NCBI GenBank assembly: GCA_021784595.1
Contig: JAJYHT010000071.1
Location: 1-52,285 of the forward strand
Length of the DNA stretch: 52,285 bases
From: Bacillota bacterium
GTDB lineage: Bacteria; Bacillota; Sulfobacillia; Sulfobacillales; Sulfobacillaceae
Direction of reading: 5' to 3'
Under the pieces are notes generated by a model that was given only the letters and a program-made list of their open reading frames with translations, did not search any database and had not been told where the DNA came from. This document shows, piece by piece, positions 17,232 through 26,360 of the stretch (its first letter is position 1; each line of letters begins with the position of its first letter). The position numbers and the translations under genes were made by a program.

Positions 17232-18194
17232 TTAGTCTTTTAGGCCCTGGATAGCCGTCATCACCCCGGCTAAACTCTGCAGTTCTGCGGGCAGAAGAAT
17301 CTTCGTGGACGGTGATTGACCTATGGCGCTTAACGTTTCAAGAGATTTCAACTGCAACACTGTCCGAATTTTTTCTTCGCTCCATCCAGTAGCAGGATCT
17401 TGCGCCAGGTCCAATACCGCCTGATTTACCATACGCACAGCTTGAGCCTGGGCCTCCGCCATACGTTGAATCGCGGTGGCTTCACCCTCGGCTTGCATGA
17501 TTCGCGCTTGGCGAGCAGCCTCGGCTCGCAGAACGATCGCCTGCTGTTCTCCTTGGGCTTGAGCAATCGCCGCTTGTTTTGCACCTTCCGCCTCTAAAAT
17601 TGCCGATTCTTTGGCTCCTTGGGCTTGTTCAATAGACGCCAGTTTGTTGGCATCAGCTTTCTTTTGAGCCTCCATAGCTTGTTGCATTTCCTTTGGCAAA
17701 TCTACCTGGCGAATGGATGCTTGCACAACGCGGATACCCCAACTACCCGTCGATTCATCAAGGTCGATTCTAAGCTTAGCGTTAATTTGCTCGCGGTGAA
17801 TCATGACATCGGCCAATTTTCGCTGTCCTACTTCAGACCGCAAAGTAGCCGACACGATATTTTTAATGGCGAGTTCGGGATTGGTAATTTCATAAGTGAA
17901 ATTTTTGGCATCCACCACCTGGTAAATGAAGTACGCATCAATTACGGGACTGACGTTGTCAGCCGTAATTACTGGTTCCGGGTCCAGATTAATCGTCACT
18001 GATTTAGTGCTGACCAATTGTACTGAATCAATCAACGGCACTTTCATAATAAGCCCAGGAGGAGCCTCGCGACGAAATTTCCCCAAGCGCTGGATGAGTC
18101 CTAGAGAACCCTGGGGAACCACACGAAATATTCCTCGGACTACACCCACCACTAACGCAATGCCAATCACCGTTTCAATAATGCCGCTTATCAT
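17232..18194 (-). CDS. SPFH/band 7 membrane protein (stomatin/QmcA-like)
   Basis: About 320 residues: an N-terminal membrane anchor (residues 2-20), then the SPFH domain with VVPQGSLGLIQRLGKFRREA, VQLVSTKSVTINLDPEPVIT and NIVSATLRSEVGQRKLADVM, then a long Ala/Gln/Glu-rich coiled coil (about residues 190-260) and a C-terminal hydrophobic-basic tail. Such proteins form oligomeric cages on membrane microdomains and pair with NfeD proteins, as here. The GTG at 18203 is too close to the GAAAGGG site; the ATG at 18194 is favoured. It directly follows the nfeD-like gene. Confidence 0.88.
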   Translation of the reverse strand: MISGIIETVIGIALVVGVVRGIFRVVPQGSLGLIQRLGKFRREAPPGLIMKVPLIDSVQLVSTKSVTINLDPEPVITADNVSPVIDAYFIYQVVDAKNFTYEITNPELAIKNIVSATLRSEVGQRKLADVMIHREQINAKLRIDLDESTGSWGIRVVQASIRQVDLPKEMQQAMEAQKKADANKLASIEQAQGAKESAILEAEGAKQAAIAQAQGEQQAIVLRAEAARQARIMQAEGEATAIQRMAEAQAQAVRMVNQAVLDLAQDPATGWSEEKIRTVLQLKSLETLSAIGQSPSTKILLPAELQSLAGVMTAIQGLKD

Positions 18195-18218
18195 TTCATT
18201 CACCCTTTCCCTAGGCCC

Positions 18219-18440
18219 CTACACTTCAAGTTGCGGCAAAACCAATAGGGTTGGTCCTACACGCCCGCAAATCCACACCGACACATCTGGCAAAATCTCC
18301 TCAGTACCGTCAGTTTCGCAGGTCCATAACTGTCCTCCCACTTTGACAATTCCTCGCCCTGAACGCTCTGCCGGAACTGGTTCGATGATAACCCCCACTC
18401 GACCTATCAATTGGTCGGTTGCCGACCGATAGCTGGACAC
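18219..18440 (-). CDS. Minimal NfeD-like OB-fold protein
   Basis: A 73-residue protein corresponding to the C-terminal OB-fold domain of NfeD: DQLIGRVGVIIEPVPAE, GRGIVKVGGQLWTCE and PDVSVWICGRVGPTLLVLP. The membrane helices (and the protease domain of long forms) that normally precede it are absent. It has a GTG start with GGAGGGAG 5 bp upstream, so the short form seems genuine rather than a broken gene. Adjacent to the SPFH gene (16 bp gap), the usual NfeD partner. Confidence 0.78.
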   Translation of the reverse strand: MSSYRSATDQLIGRVGVIIEPVPAERSGRGIVKVGGQLWTCETDGTEEILPDVSVWICGRVGPTLLVLPQLEV

Positions 18441-18579
18441 AAAGCTCCCTCCTTGATCGCATCATACTCCGGCCCCGACAAAACAGCTAGCGGCAACCAC
18501 CAGCAAAATAGAGGATTTCAGGGTCTGCACGTCTAATCTTCGCTTTGCGTCACAATTTGTAGAAAGTCGGTGATTTTCT

Positions 18580-19761
18580 GTGTCTAATGCTGACCGATCG
18601 CGTTTTGTACCCGCATATATCTTCATGGGATTTTCGATCGGCTTTGCCTGGTTTGTTTTGGCCCCTTTGGTTCCATCGCTTATCGGCCTCTATAAAGCCT
18701 CCCTGTCCGAAATCATCATGCTGATATCTCTCTATGGTTACGCTATGGTGGTTGTCTCTTTGCCTGCTGCCTGGTGGGCCATGAAGAGCGGGCCTAAACT
18801 GCTCTTTACCACCGCTATTGTCTTGTCCGTCTTGGGGCTGGTTTTGCGCGCCGTCAGCACCCACTACTCACTGCTTTTAATTGGGCAGGCGATTGCCGCC
18901 TTGGCCTACCCTATGATCATATCTCCCATCGGCGCCGTCTTAAAGCTTACCAACCACCCGCGTCCACGCGCCTTAACAGGGTGGACCATCGGCATGCTGT
19001 TTTTAGGCATGGCTTTAGGAGCCTTAGTGGCACCCTCTTTAATCGCCTCTCTGGGCACCCACGGCACTCTCTGGGTTGTGGCCCTGGTCAATGCCGTCGC
19101 CGGCATCTATTTCCTCACCGCATTGCGATACTTGCCCGTGCCATCTGCCCAAACCACAATCCACCGACCCCTGATTATCACGTCGTGGAGCCTGGTCGGC
19201 CTGGCGGTGGCCTCCATCAGTGTCATGCTGGGATCCATTGCCGGCGAGGCATTAGGCAAATTAGGCATGTCTCAATCAAATTCGCTGGCTTTGGGCAGCT
19301 TGCTGACCGCATTGACCTTTTTGGGCTCGGCCTTAGGCGCCATTGTCCTAGCGAGCCTCGCCGATCGCCTGTCAAAGCCCTATCAATACCAAAAAGTCCT
19401 TGCGGTCTTGACTTGGGTCGCACTACTTTGGGTTGCCCTGACCCTGACCGGCAAAATTTCTGGTGGGCCTGGGGGATTGGAAATGGGGTTCTTCATTTTG
19501 GGCGCGTTAGGCAACGGGTGGTACGCTATGGCACTCGAAGCATCGGCCCATCGTGCAAAAACAGCGGGCAGCGCAGGAATCTCCACCGCTGGCTTCAGTA
19601 TTGTTTCAAATCTAGGGGTGGCCCTGATCCCGGTGTATTTGGGACCCCTCATCCTTAGCGCGGACTCTCTTTGGCTTACTCTGACCCTGTTACTCATGCT
19701 CATTGCCGTCATGGTGCCGTTATTGGCTAAGCACCCCGAAGGCACATCGCGAACAGCCTAA
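18580..19761 (+). CDS. MFS transporter
   Basis: A 393-residue protein with about twelve hydrophobic segments. FMGFSIGFAWFVLAPLVPSL opens the first helix, WWAMKSGPKLLFTTA stands at the loop-2 position (motif A weak), and ASLADRLSKPYQYQKV marks the central repeat. It resembles the nitrate/cyanate (CynX/NarK-like) branch, but only loosely. The start is GTG at 18580 with a poor AG-rich site upstream. It is isolated from its neighbours and followed by a strong terminator. Substrate unknown. Confidence 0.8.
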   Translation: MSNADRSRFVPAYIFMGFSIGFAWFVLAPLVPSLIGLYKASLSEIIMLISLYGYAMVVVSLPAAWWAMKSGPKLLFTTAIVLSVLGLVLRAVSTHYSLLLIGQAIAALAYPMIISPIGAVLKLTNHPRPRALTGWTIGMLFLGMALGALVAPSLIASLGTHGTLWVVALVNAVAGIYFLTALRYLPVPSAQTTIHRPLIITSWSLVGLAVASISVMLGSIAGEALGKLGMSQSNSLALGSLLTALTFLGSALGAIVLASLADRLSKPYQYQKVLAVLTWVALLWVALTLTGKISGGPGGLEMGFFILGALGNGWYAMALEASAHRAKTAGSAGISTAGFSIVSNLGVALIPVYLGPLILSADSLWLTLTLLLMLIAVMVPLLAKHPEGTSRTA

Positions 19762-19797
19762 AGCAGCAAGGCAGGAAATCCCTGCCTTGCTGCTTTT
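19761..19797 (+). terminator. Strong Rho-independent terminator
   Basis: Bases 19761-19775 pair perfectly with 19781-19795 (15 bp) around a 5-base loop, ending in a CTTTT run. It lies directly at the stop of the MFS gene and faces the convergent S9 peptidase gene, so it probably works in both directions. Confidence 0.88.
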
Positions 19798-19878
19798 CCC
19801 ACGCATCTTTTGATTTTTTCCCCCGTCAGTACGGTCTTCCGCAATGTCGCCGCATTATCCAGCTAGGGCAATATGACG

Positions 19879-21663
19879 TCAATGCGTTTTCCGTTGATTT
19901 TCCAAAAAATCCGCAATGGCACGGTATGCTCTAATTTCATTTTCTTTCTTAGCAAATCCGTGCCCTTCATCCTCGAGCACCAAATATTCAATGGTTCGGC
20001 CGCGATCTCGCAATGCCGCCACCATTTGGTCTGATTCAGCTTTCACCACGCGGGGGTCGTTTGCGCCTTGCACAACCAGCATAGGACGCGTCATCCGCTC
20101 CACGTAAGTAATGGGAGAATCCGCAATAAAACGTGCCTGGTCGATATCTGGGTCCCCAAGCCACCGTTTCATCATCGGCTTCCAGGTATCTGGAACTGAC
20201 TGGACAAACGTGCGAAGGTCGGATGGTCCAAAAATGTCGACTACTGCTTGAAAACGCTCGGGGTGCCGCCCGTGCAATAGCAATGCCATATATCCCCCGT
20301 AACTGCCACCCACCACAAAAACACGGCTGGGATCCATCCGTCCTGTTTGGACTAACCAATCCATCCCAGCCAGCACATCGCGTCGGGGACCATCCCCCCA
20401 ATCTCCTTCGACCATTTGCGTAAACTGTAGTCCATAGCCTGTGCTGCCCCTAAAATTGGGTGCAAAAATTTGGTATCCAAGAGTGGCTAGATATTGGAAA
20501 ATCGGGCGAAATTGTCGACGCTCCATAGCTTGTGGACCACCATGGGGCCAAACGATGGTGTAGCCATTGCGAACTTGAGGCGCAAACCATAACGCTTCAA
20601 TTTCCAGGCCATCGAACGAGGCATAGTGAACCACCTCAGCACGCGTGGCATTAGACGGACTGATAGCCAGCGACCGGTTCTCGGTCACTGGCTCCCACCG
20701 TCCGTCACAAAAACAGTAGAGGTTGGTCGGCGAAGTCTCTGATTGACCCGCCAAATACCACAGCCCGCTACGCGTCACTGCCATTTGTGTGACCACCGTT
20801 ACAGGTATCGACACCTCCACTGCAACAGGATGGTCCACCGATACTTTATAAAATCGTTGATCCACACCACAATCCGTTAAAAGCAGAATTTGTCGGTGCT
20901 TACGGTCATATTGGATCTCGACAATATCCTCTCCAGGGATTTGCAGCATGCGCTCCATTCGTTGTGTTTGCGAATCATAGCGAGCCAAATAGGCATGCTC
21001 TGCGTCATAATTAGTGGCAAACCAGACCTCTTGATCAGAAACAAAAACAGCGCCGTACACCACGTGTGCCTTCATCGGATCGGGGACCAACGATGCCAAT
21101 GAACCAAATCCACCAAACCAAGCCGACATATGTGTGTTGGCATAGGATTTTAGCGCAATCCACGAGGTCTCCTCAGGCGACACTTGAATAATCAGGGTCG
21201 GCACTTCTTGGCCGGCCAGCAACAGTGTCTCCTCATCTGTTGTCAGGTCGCGAACGTAGTTGTTGTAAAACTGCACATTTTCATGATTAGAGGCATAGTA
21301 CAAGCGGTTGCCGTCCTCGCTCACATGAAGCACATGGTGACGAAACCCCGGATGCACGACCAAAGGTTGTAGTTGCCCACCACGAGCGGGCATCAGATAG
21401 ATTTGCGTGGTCTCATCCCCCGCGTCGTCAGCCGCAATGACCAGATAACGCCCGTTTGGATCATAGTCTATGGTTCTCAATGTTTTGTCTGCGTGTGAGA
21501 TCATTACAGGGTAGTGAGTCTGCAACCCCATCTCCCACACTTCATAACTTCCTGAAAGGTTGGTGATAAGGGCAGCACGTCCCGCTTTCTCATGGATCGA
21601 AAAAGCCATAACCGATGCGTAGCGATAAAACTCCTCAATATCTGGAGAAGGAAAAGTTATCAT
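19879..21663 (-). CDS. S9 family peptidase (prolyl oligopeptidase-like)
   Basis: About 594 residues: an N-terminal beta-propeller-like region (repeats such as LRTIDYDPNGRYLVIAADDA) and a C-terminal alpha/beta hydrolase from about residue 360. The catalytic set is Ser in VVGGSYGGYMALL, Asp in VQGANDPRVVKAES and His in DEGHGFAKKEN, the order expected for S9. It would cleave short peptides in the cytoplasm, as no signal peptide is seen. The start at the ATG at 21663 is chosen because AAGGAG lies 10 bp upstream; the TTG at 21672 is too close to that site. Confidence 0.88.
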   Translation of the reverse strand: MITFPSPDIEEFYRYASVMAFSIHEKAGRAALITNLSGSYEVWEMGLQTHYPVMISHADKTLRTIDYDPNGRYLVIAADDAGDETTQIYLMPARGGQLQPLVVHPGFRHHVLHVSEDGNRLYYASNHENVQFYNNYVRDLTTDEETLLLAGQEVPTLIIQVSPEETSWIALKSYANTHMSAWFGGFGSLASLVPDPMKAHVVYGAVFVSDQEVWFATNYDAEHAYLARYDSQTQRMERMLQIPGEDIVEIQYDRKHRQILLLTDCGVDQRFYKVSVDHPVAVEVSIPVTVVTQMAVTRSGLWYLAGQSETSPTNLYCFCDGRWEPVTENRSLAISPSNATRAEVVHYASFDGLEIEALWFAPQVRNGYTIVWPHGGPQAMERRQFRPIFQYLATLGYQIFAPNFRGSTGYGLQFTQMVEGDWGDGPRRDVLAGMDWLVQTGRMDPSRVFVVGGSYGGYMALLLHGRHPERFQAVVDIFGPSDLRTFVQSVPDTWKPMMKRWLGDPDIDQARFIADSPITYVERMTRPMLVVQGANDPRVVKAESDQMVAALRDRGRTIEYLVLEDEGHGFAKKENEIRAYRAIADFLENQRKTH

Positions 21664-21735
21664 TCGATGCAAGTCTCCTTTTAGAAGATATGTTTCATGT
21701 CCTGCATGTGGTATCCCTACAATTTATCGATCCCA

Positions 21736-22605
21736 TCATGGGGAAGTTCCGTTGAATTCCCGGGGAGGCGTGAGATATCCCGATACCACAAAAATATCAC
21801 AGTAAGCTATTCGCTGCTCAATACGGGCCAGCCACCTCGATCGTTGCAGTTCATCGATCCGATGCGAACTCCAACGCAACAAAAAATACAGGGTATAAAG
21901 GACAGATTTTACGTTCTGCGTCGCGCGATGTGTGTTCACGTCGCGAGTGCGAGACACCAGAAATCGGTTTAAGTGGATATCGACCTCATCACTGTTCGCG
22001 TCCTGCTCAATCAAGCAAAAGAACACCCACGCCCAGCGGTCCATTTCTTCATTAAGCCATGGCAGTGGACGCGAAATAAATTGCCATGCCGCGGCGGTCA
22101 ACAAAGTGCGACTGGCCATCGTAAGGTTAGGATGGCGTGTTAAAGCTGCCGCAGCATCGGCGACATGCGCTCCCGCGTGGATCCATCCCCACGCCTCATG
22201 ATAACCTCGCCAGTCGATTTCCTGGTCCAAATATCTTCTTAAGGCTTCCATTACTCGGTCCAGGTCACCCGCGCTCAATTCAGGAGCGGGATTGGCTTGG
22301 TCGCGCTCCAGTACCGCAGCCACTCCCAGCCACGCAAAACTACGCCGCAATACTGCCGCATCGGCAGTTTCCCCAATGTGAAAAAATGCCTGGCCGCCAC
22401 TTATGAGGCGCTCCAACAATGCGGCCAAGGTTCCCATAGGCAATGCCGCCTTAGCCATCAACTGCGAAAAAATAGTGTACCCCAGCTCATCCCGAATCTC
22501 AGAATCCGTCTCTCCAAAGCATTCGACAAGCGCTGACAACGCCTGTGTAGGGTCTAAAATCTCTTCTTCATGGTCTCTCCACAACAAAAGTATGCGCTGA
22601 TCCAT
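21736..22605 (-). CDS. DUF2785 family protein
   Basis: A 289-residue, mostly helical soluble protein. Its segment DWRGYHEAWGWIHAGAHVAD near residue 130 is the signature of DUF2785, and the N-terminal helix with RDELGYTIFSQLMA and the C-terminal WLARIEQRIAYC also fit. The function of the family is not known. The ATG has AAGGAGAA 6 bp upstream. It diverges from the thioredoxin-like lipoprotein gene and lies 60 bp upstream of the S9 peptidase on the same strand. Confidence 0.78.
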   Translation of the reverse strand: MDQRILLLWRDHEEEILDPTQALSALVECFGETDSEIRDELGYTIFSQLMAKAALPMGTLAALLERLISGGQAFFHIGETADAAVLRRSFAWLGVAAVLERDQANPAPELSAGDLDRVMEALRRYLDQEIDWRGYHEAWGWIHAGAHVADAAAALTRHPNLTMASRTLLTAAAWQFISRPLPWLNEEMDRWAWVFFCLIEQDANSDEVDIHLNRFLVSRTRDVNTHRATQNVKSVLYTLYFLLRWSSHRIDELQRSRWLARIEQRIAYCDIFVVSGYLTPPREFNGTSP

Positions 22606-22664
22606 CGATTCTCCTTAAACGCAAATGCCATCCGTCCGATCCCTACTCACCCATGGAACTGTGA

Positions 22665-22711
22665 TGCACATGTGCACAACTCTTGCACAGAGCAGTCCTT
22701 GCATGTACGAT
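22665..22711 (+). promoter_or_regulatory. Palindrome and promoter before the lipoprotein gene
   Basis: A perfect 12-bp palindrome, TGCACATGTGCA (22665-22676), lies just before TTGCAC (22683-22688), a 17-bp spacer and TACGAT (22706-22711), a fair housekeeping promoter for the gene at 22764. The palindrome would suit an activator or repressor site. Confidence 0.45.
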
Positions 22712-22763
22712 GATATCGCACTTGAAGAGAAAAACTTACAATATTTTGGGAAAGGTTGGGTTC

Positions 22764-23357
22764 ATGTCACAGCGAATCAAAACACTTATGCTGTTGCTGT
22801 CAGGACTTCTGTTAATAGCTGGTTGCGGCCAGACTCCGCCTGAAACCTCGACTTCTCAGGTATGGTCGGTGAACCAAAATCGCTATGTATCCAAGGTGTT
22901 CGGACCCCCAGAGGGAGCCATCGTGATTACCATGGCGTCGTGGTGCAAGTTTTGCGCATGGGAGGCTAAGTGGCAAGAACCGTCTCTCATTGCATGGGCC
23001 CATCAACATCATATCAAAGTCTATTTGCTGGACATCTCGGGATATGGAGGAATCGGCATCCCAGGTCCTCTCTCCAACTCAGGAGCCGGTCTGGATCAAG
23101 TCACTCGCCTGTCCTCGTCTCATCAAATGGCACAACTCGCGGCTACCATGCAAGAATATGCCCGTCATTTTCATGTGAGCCCGACAATAATATATCTTGA
23201 TCCCAAGGGCAGCACTATCTTTGCCAAAGAAACCAAATTAATCCCTAGCATGTTCTTCCTCAATAAGACGGGGAACATCGTCAAACATCTCGACCAAGTG
23301 CAAACGGCATCCCATCTTGAACAAGTAGCCACGCAGCTGGGTCTGGGCAAAGCGTAG
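22764..23357 (+). CDS. Thioredoxin-fold lipoprotein with CKFC motif
   Basis: 197 residues. A lipoprotein signal (MSQRIKTLMLLLSGLLLIAG, then Cys21) anchors it outside the membrane. The mature part has a thioredoxin-like strand and active site, ITMASWCKFCAWEAKW, then ISGYGGIGIPG and a C-terminal SMFFLNKTGNIVKHLDQVQT strand pair. The usual cis-Pro is plausible at LIPSMFF. An insertion of about 60 residues separates active site and C-terminal half. It may act as an extracytoplasmic thiol-disulfide protein, perhaps in oxidase or cytochrome maturation. The ATG at 22764 has AAAGG upstream; the longer frame from 22683 is unlikely. Confidence 0.8.
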   Translation: MSQRIKTLMLLLSGLLLIAGCGQTPPETSTSQVWSVNQNRYVSKVFGPPEGAIVITMASWCKFCAWEAKWQEPSLIAWAHQHHIKVYLLDISGYGGIGIPGPLSNSGAGLDQVTRLSSSHQMAQLAATMQEYARHFHVSPTIIYLDPKGSTIFAKETKLIPSMFFLNKTGNIVKHLDQVQTASHLEQVATQLGLGKA

Positions 23358-23371
23358 TATCAACACAAGCA

Positions 23372-23404
23372 GACTTGCAGGAACCCAAGGAGTCCCTGCA
23401 AGTC
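23372..23404. terminator. Bidirectional hairpin between convergent genes
   Basis: GACTTGCAGG (23372-23381) pairs with CCTGCAAGTC (23395-23404) around a 13-base loop, between the lipoprotein stop and the convergent MFS stop. Neither side has a clear T-run. Confidence 0.4.
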
Positions 23405-23419
23405 GAGGGCTACAACGAA

Positions 23420-24748
23420 CTAGGTATTGGCCACTTGACCGGGCCTGGCCACCTTAACATCAGGCACGAACAGAAATGCCACCAATCCCACCAATGATCC
23501 GACAAACACGACGCCAAACATTCCGGTAAATCCGTGCCAGTTCTCCGCGACTGTCAACAGAATAGGCCCCGCGGCCAGCCCAATGCCCCGAAATACCGCC
23601 ATTAAAGACAGTGCTTCGCCAGCCTGGTCTTCTCGATATAACGCGAGTGCCATACGATTTAACGGGGCTCCCATGGTAAACGCCGTACCAATGCCAAGTG
23701 CCATCATAGCAACCAAGAACCGCCACAATACCAAGTGAGGCCAGGCTAGCAACAGCCCCCCCAACGAAGCTGCCACAAGACCGGCAGCTAAAACCTTGCG
23801 TGGACCGATGCGGTCCACCATGACTCCTCCTGCACCCGAGAAGATGGCCCCGGTAAATGCGGCGGGCAGCAGGGCTACCCCTGATACTAAGACAGTAAAG
23901 TGCAATGTGTCTTGCGTCAACGTAGGCACAAAAATCGCGGCTGACATGTCCAACCCAATCAACGCCGCACCAATCATCATCGCCACGCCAGACGTGTTGG
24001 TCAGCGGCTTGGAATCCAAAAAGGGTACTCGAGCTGTCCTTTGACGTGCCCAAAACAGCACAAAAAACCCAATCGCCAAGACAAGAAATATCCATCGGAC
24101 GGACCCCGATATCATAACAAACAGCAAAATGCTAGCTAAGAAGGAGGAAAATCCCAACCCGCCGATAATATCGGGGACAGCCCGCGAACCCAATTGGGAG
24201 GCGGGCACCCGACGCACCATGAATAATACGAGCAGGGCAATCGGTACATTAATTAAGAATACCGATGGCCATCCAAAATATTGTCCCAAGGCGCCGCCCG
24301 CAGTCGGCCCTAAAATACTGGCCACGCCAAATATCGCGCCGAAGATCCCCAGTGCCATACCACGGCGGTTGGATGGAAACATCTTCAGTCCCTCTGCTTG
24401 TGCGTTGGGGTAGACTGCCCCCGCGCCCGAGCCTTGGATAATTCGCGCAATCACAAACATGGCAAAATTCTGGCTTAAGGCCGCTATCAGGGATGCCAGG
24501 CCAAAAGCCACAATGCCCCATACGAACAATTTGCGGTGTCCAAACCGATCTCCCGCTGCCCCCGCTAATATCGTGGAAGCAATGTAAGCCACCGTGTAAG
24601 CCGTAATAGTCCATGCTGTCCAACTGAACGTGATATGAAAACTGCGAGTGATTAAAGGAAAAACTGGACCTAGCACATTAGTGTCTAAGGCACCAATAAA
24701 GACCCCCACGAAAAAGACGGTGAGGATCCGATAGTTGGGTTTCGTCAC
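23420..24748 (-). CDS. MFS drug exporter (DHA family)
   Basis: A 442-residue transporter with 12-14 hydrophobic segments. It has motif D1-like VFIGALDTNVLGPVFPLI in helix 1, motif A GAAGDRFGHRKLFVWG, motif B ARIIQGSGAGAVYPNAQA and motif C-like GAIFGVASILGPTAGGALG, characteristic of drug:H+ antiporters. Long C-terminal half with VMVDRIGPRKVLAAG. The start is GTG with AAGGAG 8 bp upstream. It ends against the lipoprotein gene and lies just downstream of ctaB on the same strand (18 bp gap). Confidence 0.85.
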   Translation of the reverse strand: MTKPNYRILTVFFVGVFIGALDTNVLGPVFPLITRSFHITFSWTAWTITAYTVAYIASTILAGAAGDRFGHRKLFVWGIVAFGLASLIAALSQNFAMFVIARIIQGSGAGAVYPNAQAEGLKMFPSNRRGMALGIFGAIFGVASILGPTAGGALGQYFGWPSVFLINVPIALLVLFMVRRVPASQLGSRAVPDIIGGLGFSSFLASILLFVMISGSVRWIFLVLAIGFFVLFWARQRTARVPFLDSKPLTNTSGVAMMIGAALIGLDMSAAIFVPTLTQDTLHFTVLVSGVALLPAAFTGAIFSGAGGVMVDRIGPRKVLAAGLVAASLGGLLLAWPHLVLWRFLVAMMALGIGTAFTMGAPLNRMALALYREDQAGEALSLMAVFRGIGLAAGPILLTVAENWHGFTGMFGVVFVGSLVGLVAFLFVPDVKVARPGQVANT

Positions 24749-24766
24749 AAGTTTCTCCTTCCGTCT

Positions 24767-25666
24767 CTAGTGATGTACCGCTACAATCATGGCAAAAAAC
24801 AAGGTTGTCATATAAATCAAAGAAAATTTAAACGTCCTCTTAGCCCATGTTAGTTGGGGAGCACGTTCCCGAATTAAGTATACATTGTAGGCAATAAAAG
24901 CGACCCCTAGAAGTATGGCAACCACCAAATATAATAGATTGACCACGTGCGTCCAATACAGCAGAACGGAAGCCGCCAACAACAAAACACTATATATCAA
25001 ACTTTGAGCCTTGGTTGCCCTTTCGCCTTTGACCACAGGCATCATAGGAATACCCGCTCGCTTATAGTCATCCTGTTTATATAACGCAAGAGCCCAAAAA
25101 TGCGGCGGTGTCCACAAGAAAATAATTAAAAACATCAGCCAGGCAGCAACCCCAAGGTGCCCAGTGACCGCCGCCCACCCCACCAAAGGAGGAAACGCCC
25201 CGGCTGCTCCGCCAATCACAATATTCTGCGGCGTACGGCGTTTGAGCCAAATCGTGTAGATGAACACGTAAAACAAAAACCCGGATAGAGAACAAATCGC
25301 CGCAATCCAATTGGTTAGCAGGCCAAGTCCCACAAAAGAGATGAGTTCCGTGACAATGCCAAAGACCAAGGCATTTATCGGCTCCATGCGCCCCGCCGCT
25401 ACCGGACGCATCTTCGTACGGCGCATCACTTTATCGATATCCCGGTCATACCACATATTCACTGCGTGGGCGCCACCCGTCGACATGGCCAAACCTACCA
25501 AGGTTACGGCAGTGAGCCCCAGGCCTGGCAATCTGCCATAGGCCACCACCATAGCGCAATATGCCGTGATCACCAGAAGCACAATGATGCGTGGTTTGGT
25601 GAGGGCGACATAATCGGCAATAACCGCTATCCAATTCCTCTGCACTGTTACCAGTTCTGAATACAT
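24767..25666 (-). CDS. ctaB: Protoheme IX farnesyltransferase (heme O synthase) CtaB/CyoE
   Basis: About 299 residues, a UbiA-superfamily membrane prenyltransferase with about nine helices. It starts with ADYVALTKPRIIVLLVITAY, has the Asp-rich catalytic motif NMWYDRDIDKVMRRTKMRPV and the second loop LWTPPHFWALALYKQDDYKR. It transfers farnesyl diphosphate to heme B, giving heme O for terminal oxidases. The open frame reaches 25696, but the ATG at 25666 has GAGGTG 5-6 bp upstream. A promoter candidate lies at 25697-25724. No ctaA is nearby. Confidence 0.92.
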   Translation of the reverse strand: MYSELVTVQRNWIAVIADYVALTKPRIIVLLVITAYCAMVVAYGRLPGLGLTAVTLVGLAMSTGGAHAVNMWYDRDIDKVMRRTKMRPVAAGRMEPINALVFGIVTELISFVGLGLLTNWIAAICSLSGFLFYVFIYTIWLKRRTPQNIVIGGAAGAFPPLVGWAAVTGHLGVAAWLMFLIIFLWTPPHFWALALYKQDDYKRAGIPMMPVVKGERATKAQSLIYSVLLLAASVLLYWTHVVNLLYLVVAILLGVAFIAYNVYLIRERAPQLTWAKRTFKFSLIYMTTLFFAMIVAVHH

Positions 25667-25696
25667 AGCCGCACCTCGCGTTCGCCATTGTGACAA

Positions 25697-25724
25697 GTAT
25701 TATCACTGATCCACTTTACTGCAA
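25697..25724 (-). promoter_or_regulatory. Candidate ctaB promoter
   Basis: On the minus strand TTGCAG (25724-25719) is followed after 16 bp by TAATAC (25702-25697), about 30 bp before the ctaB start. The match is moderate. Confidence 0.4.
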
Positions 25725-26360
25725 ATTTCATTGATTTCAATGCCTCATAATTACTACTGGCTAGATATCCTCTTCGGCGAAATAATTTTCAAAACGTCCA
25801 AGAGGCTCTTTCTGACTTATATACTAATCCTTGTAGACGCCTGCCAGCATTGACTACCCCCGATAGTCTGCGGCTGCCGGCCCTCTTTCATTGCATACCC
25901 GCTTTACCGTCCATCAAGGTTTCTTCGCGATGAAAATATTTTTAGAGTGGCCTTTTGGGCTCCACTCCCAGCACGGATAACATTCGACAATTTTAACTAA
26001 TGGATTCTGCGGCTGGCTTCCTCGCATAAAGTGTGTACAGATTATAAAAAAATATGTCCGCCAAACTCGCCGAACTGCTCTTTATGGCACTATCCCACAA
26101 GCGCTGGGGGTCCGAGCTCTTCAGATGCCTCGGCTAAGTACCTGCAGTGAGTCTTTCAGCACGTCGGTTTGTATACTGCCACACCCCATCTGAAAACACA
26201 GCCGACCCACAGTTCCTGGACCAAACACCCAATACCCAGCACCATGAAATCGGCCGGTCTGGCTCTCACCCGCAATCGGATACACTGGTTCCATCATAAC
26301 GTTGCAATTCTCCGGGTTCACCACGATCTGGGACCGCATAACGATTTAGAGCTCACCCAC
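25725..26360. other. Gene-poor stretch upstream of ctaB
   Basis: About 640 bp without a supportable gene. The minus frame 26339-26121 (72 codons) has no recognisable motif and no clear ribosome-binding site. The AT-rich upstream part and the adjoining transporter relic suggest an eroding region. Confidence 0.5.

Noticed and set aside
18981-19658. 225-codon plus frame inside the second MFS gene
   Set aside because: Arg/His/Pro-rich shadow of the transporter frame without a family match.
23460-24095. 211-codon minus frame inside the MFS exporter gene
   Set aside because: It is a +1-type shadow of the transporter on the same strand, with Trp/Cys/His-rich unnatural composition.
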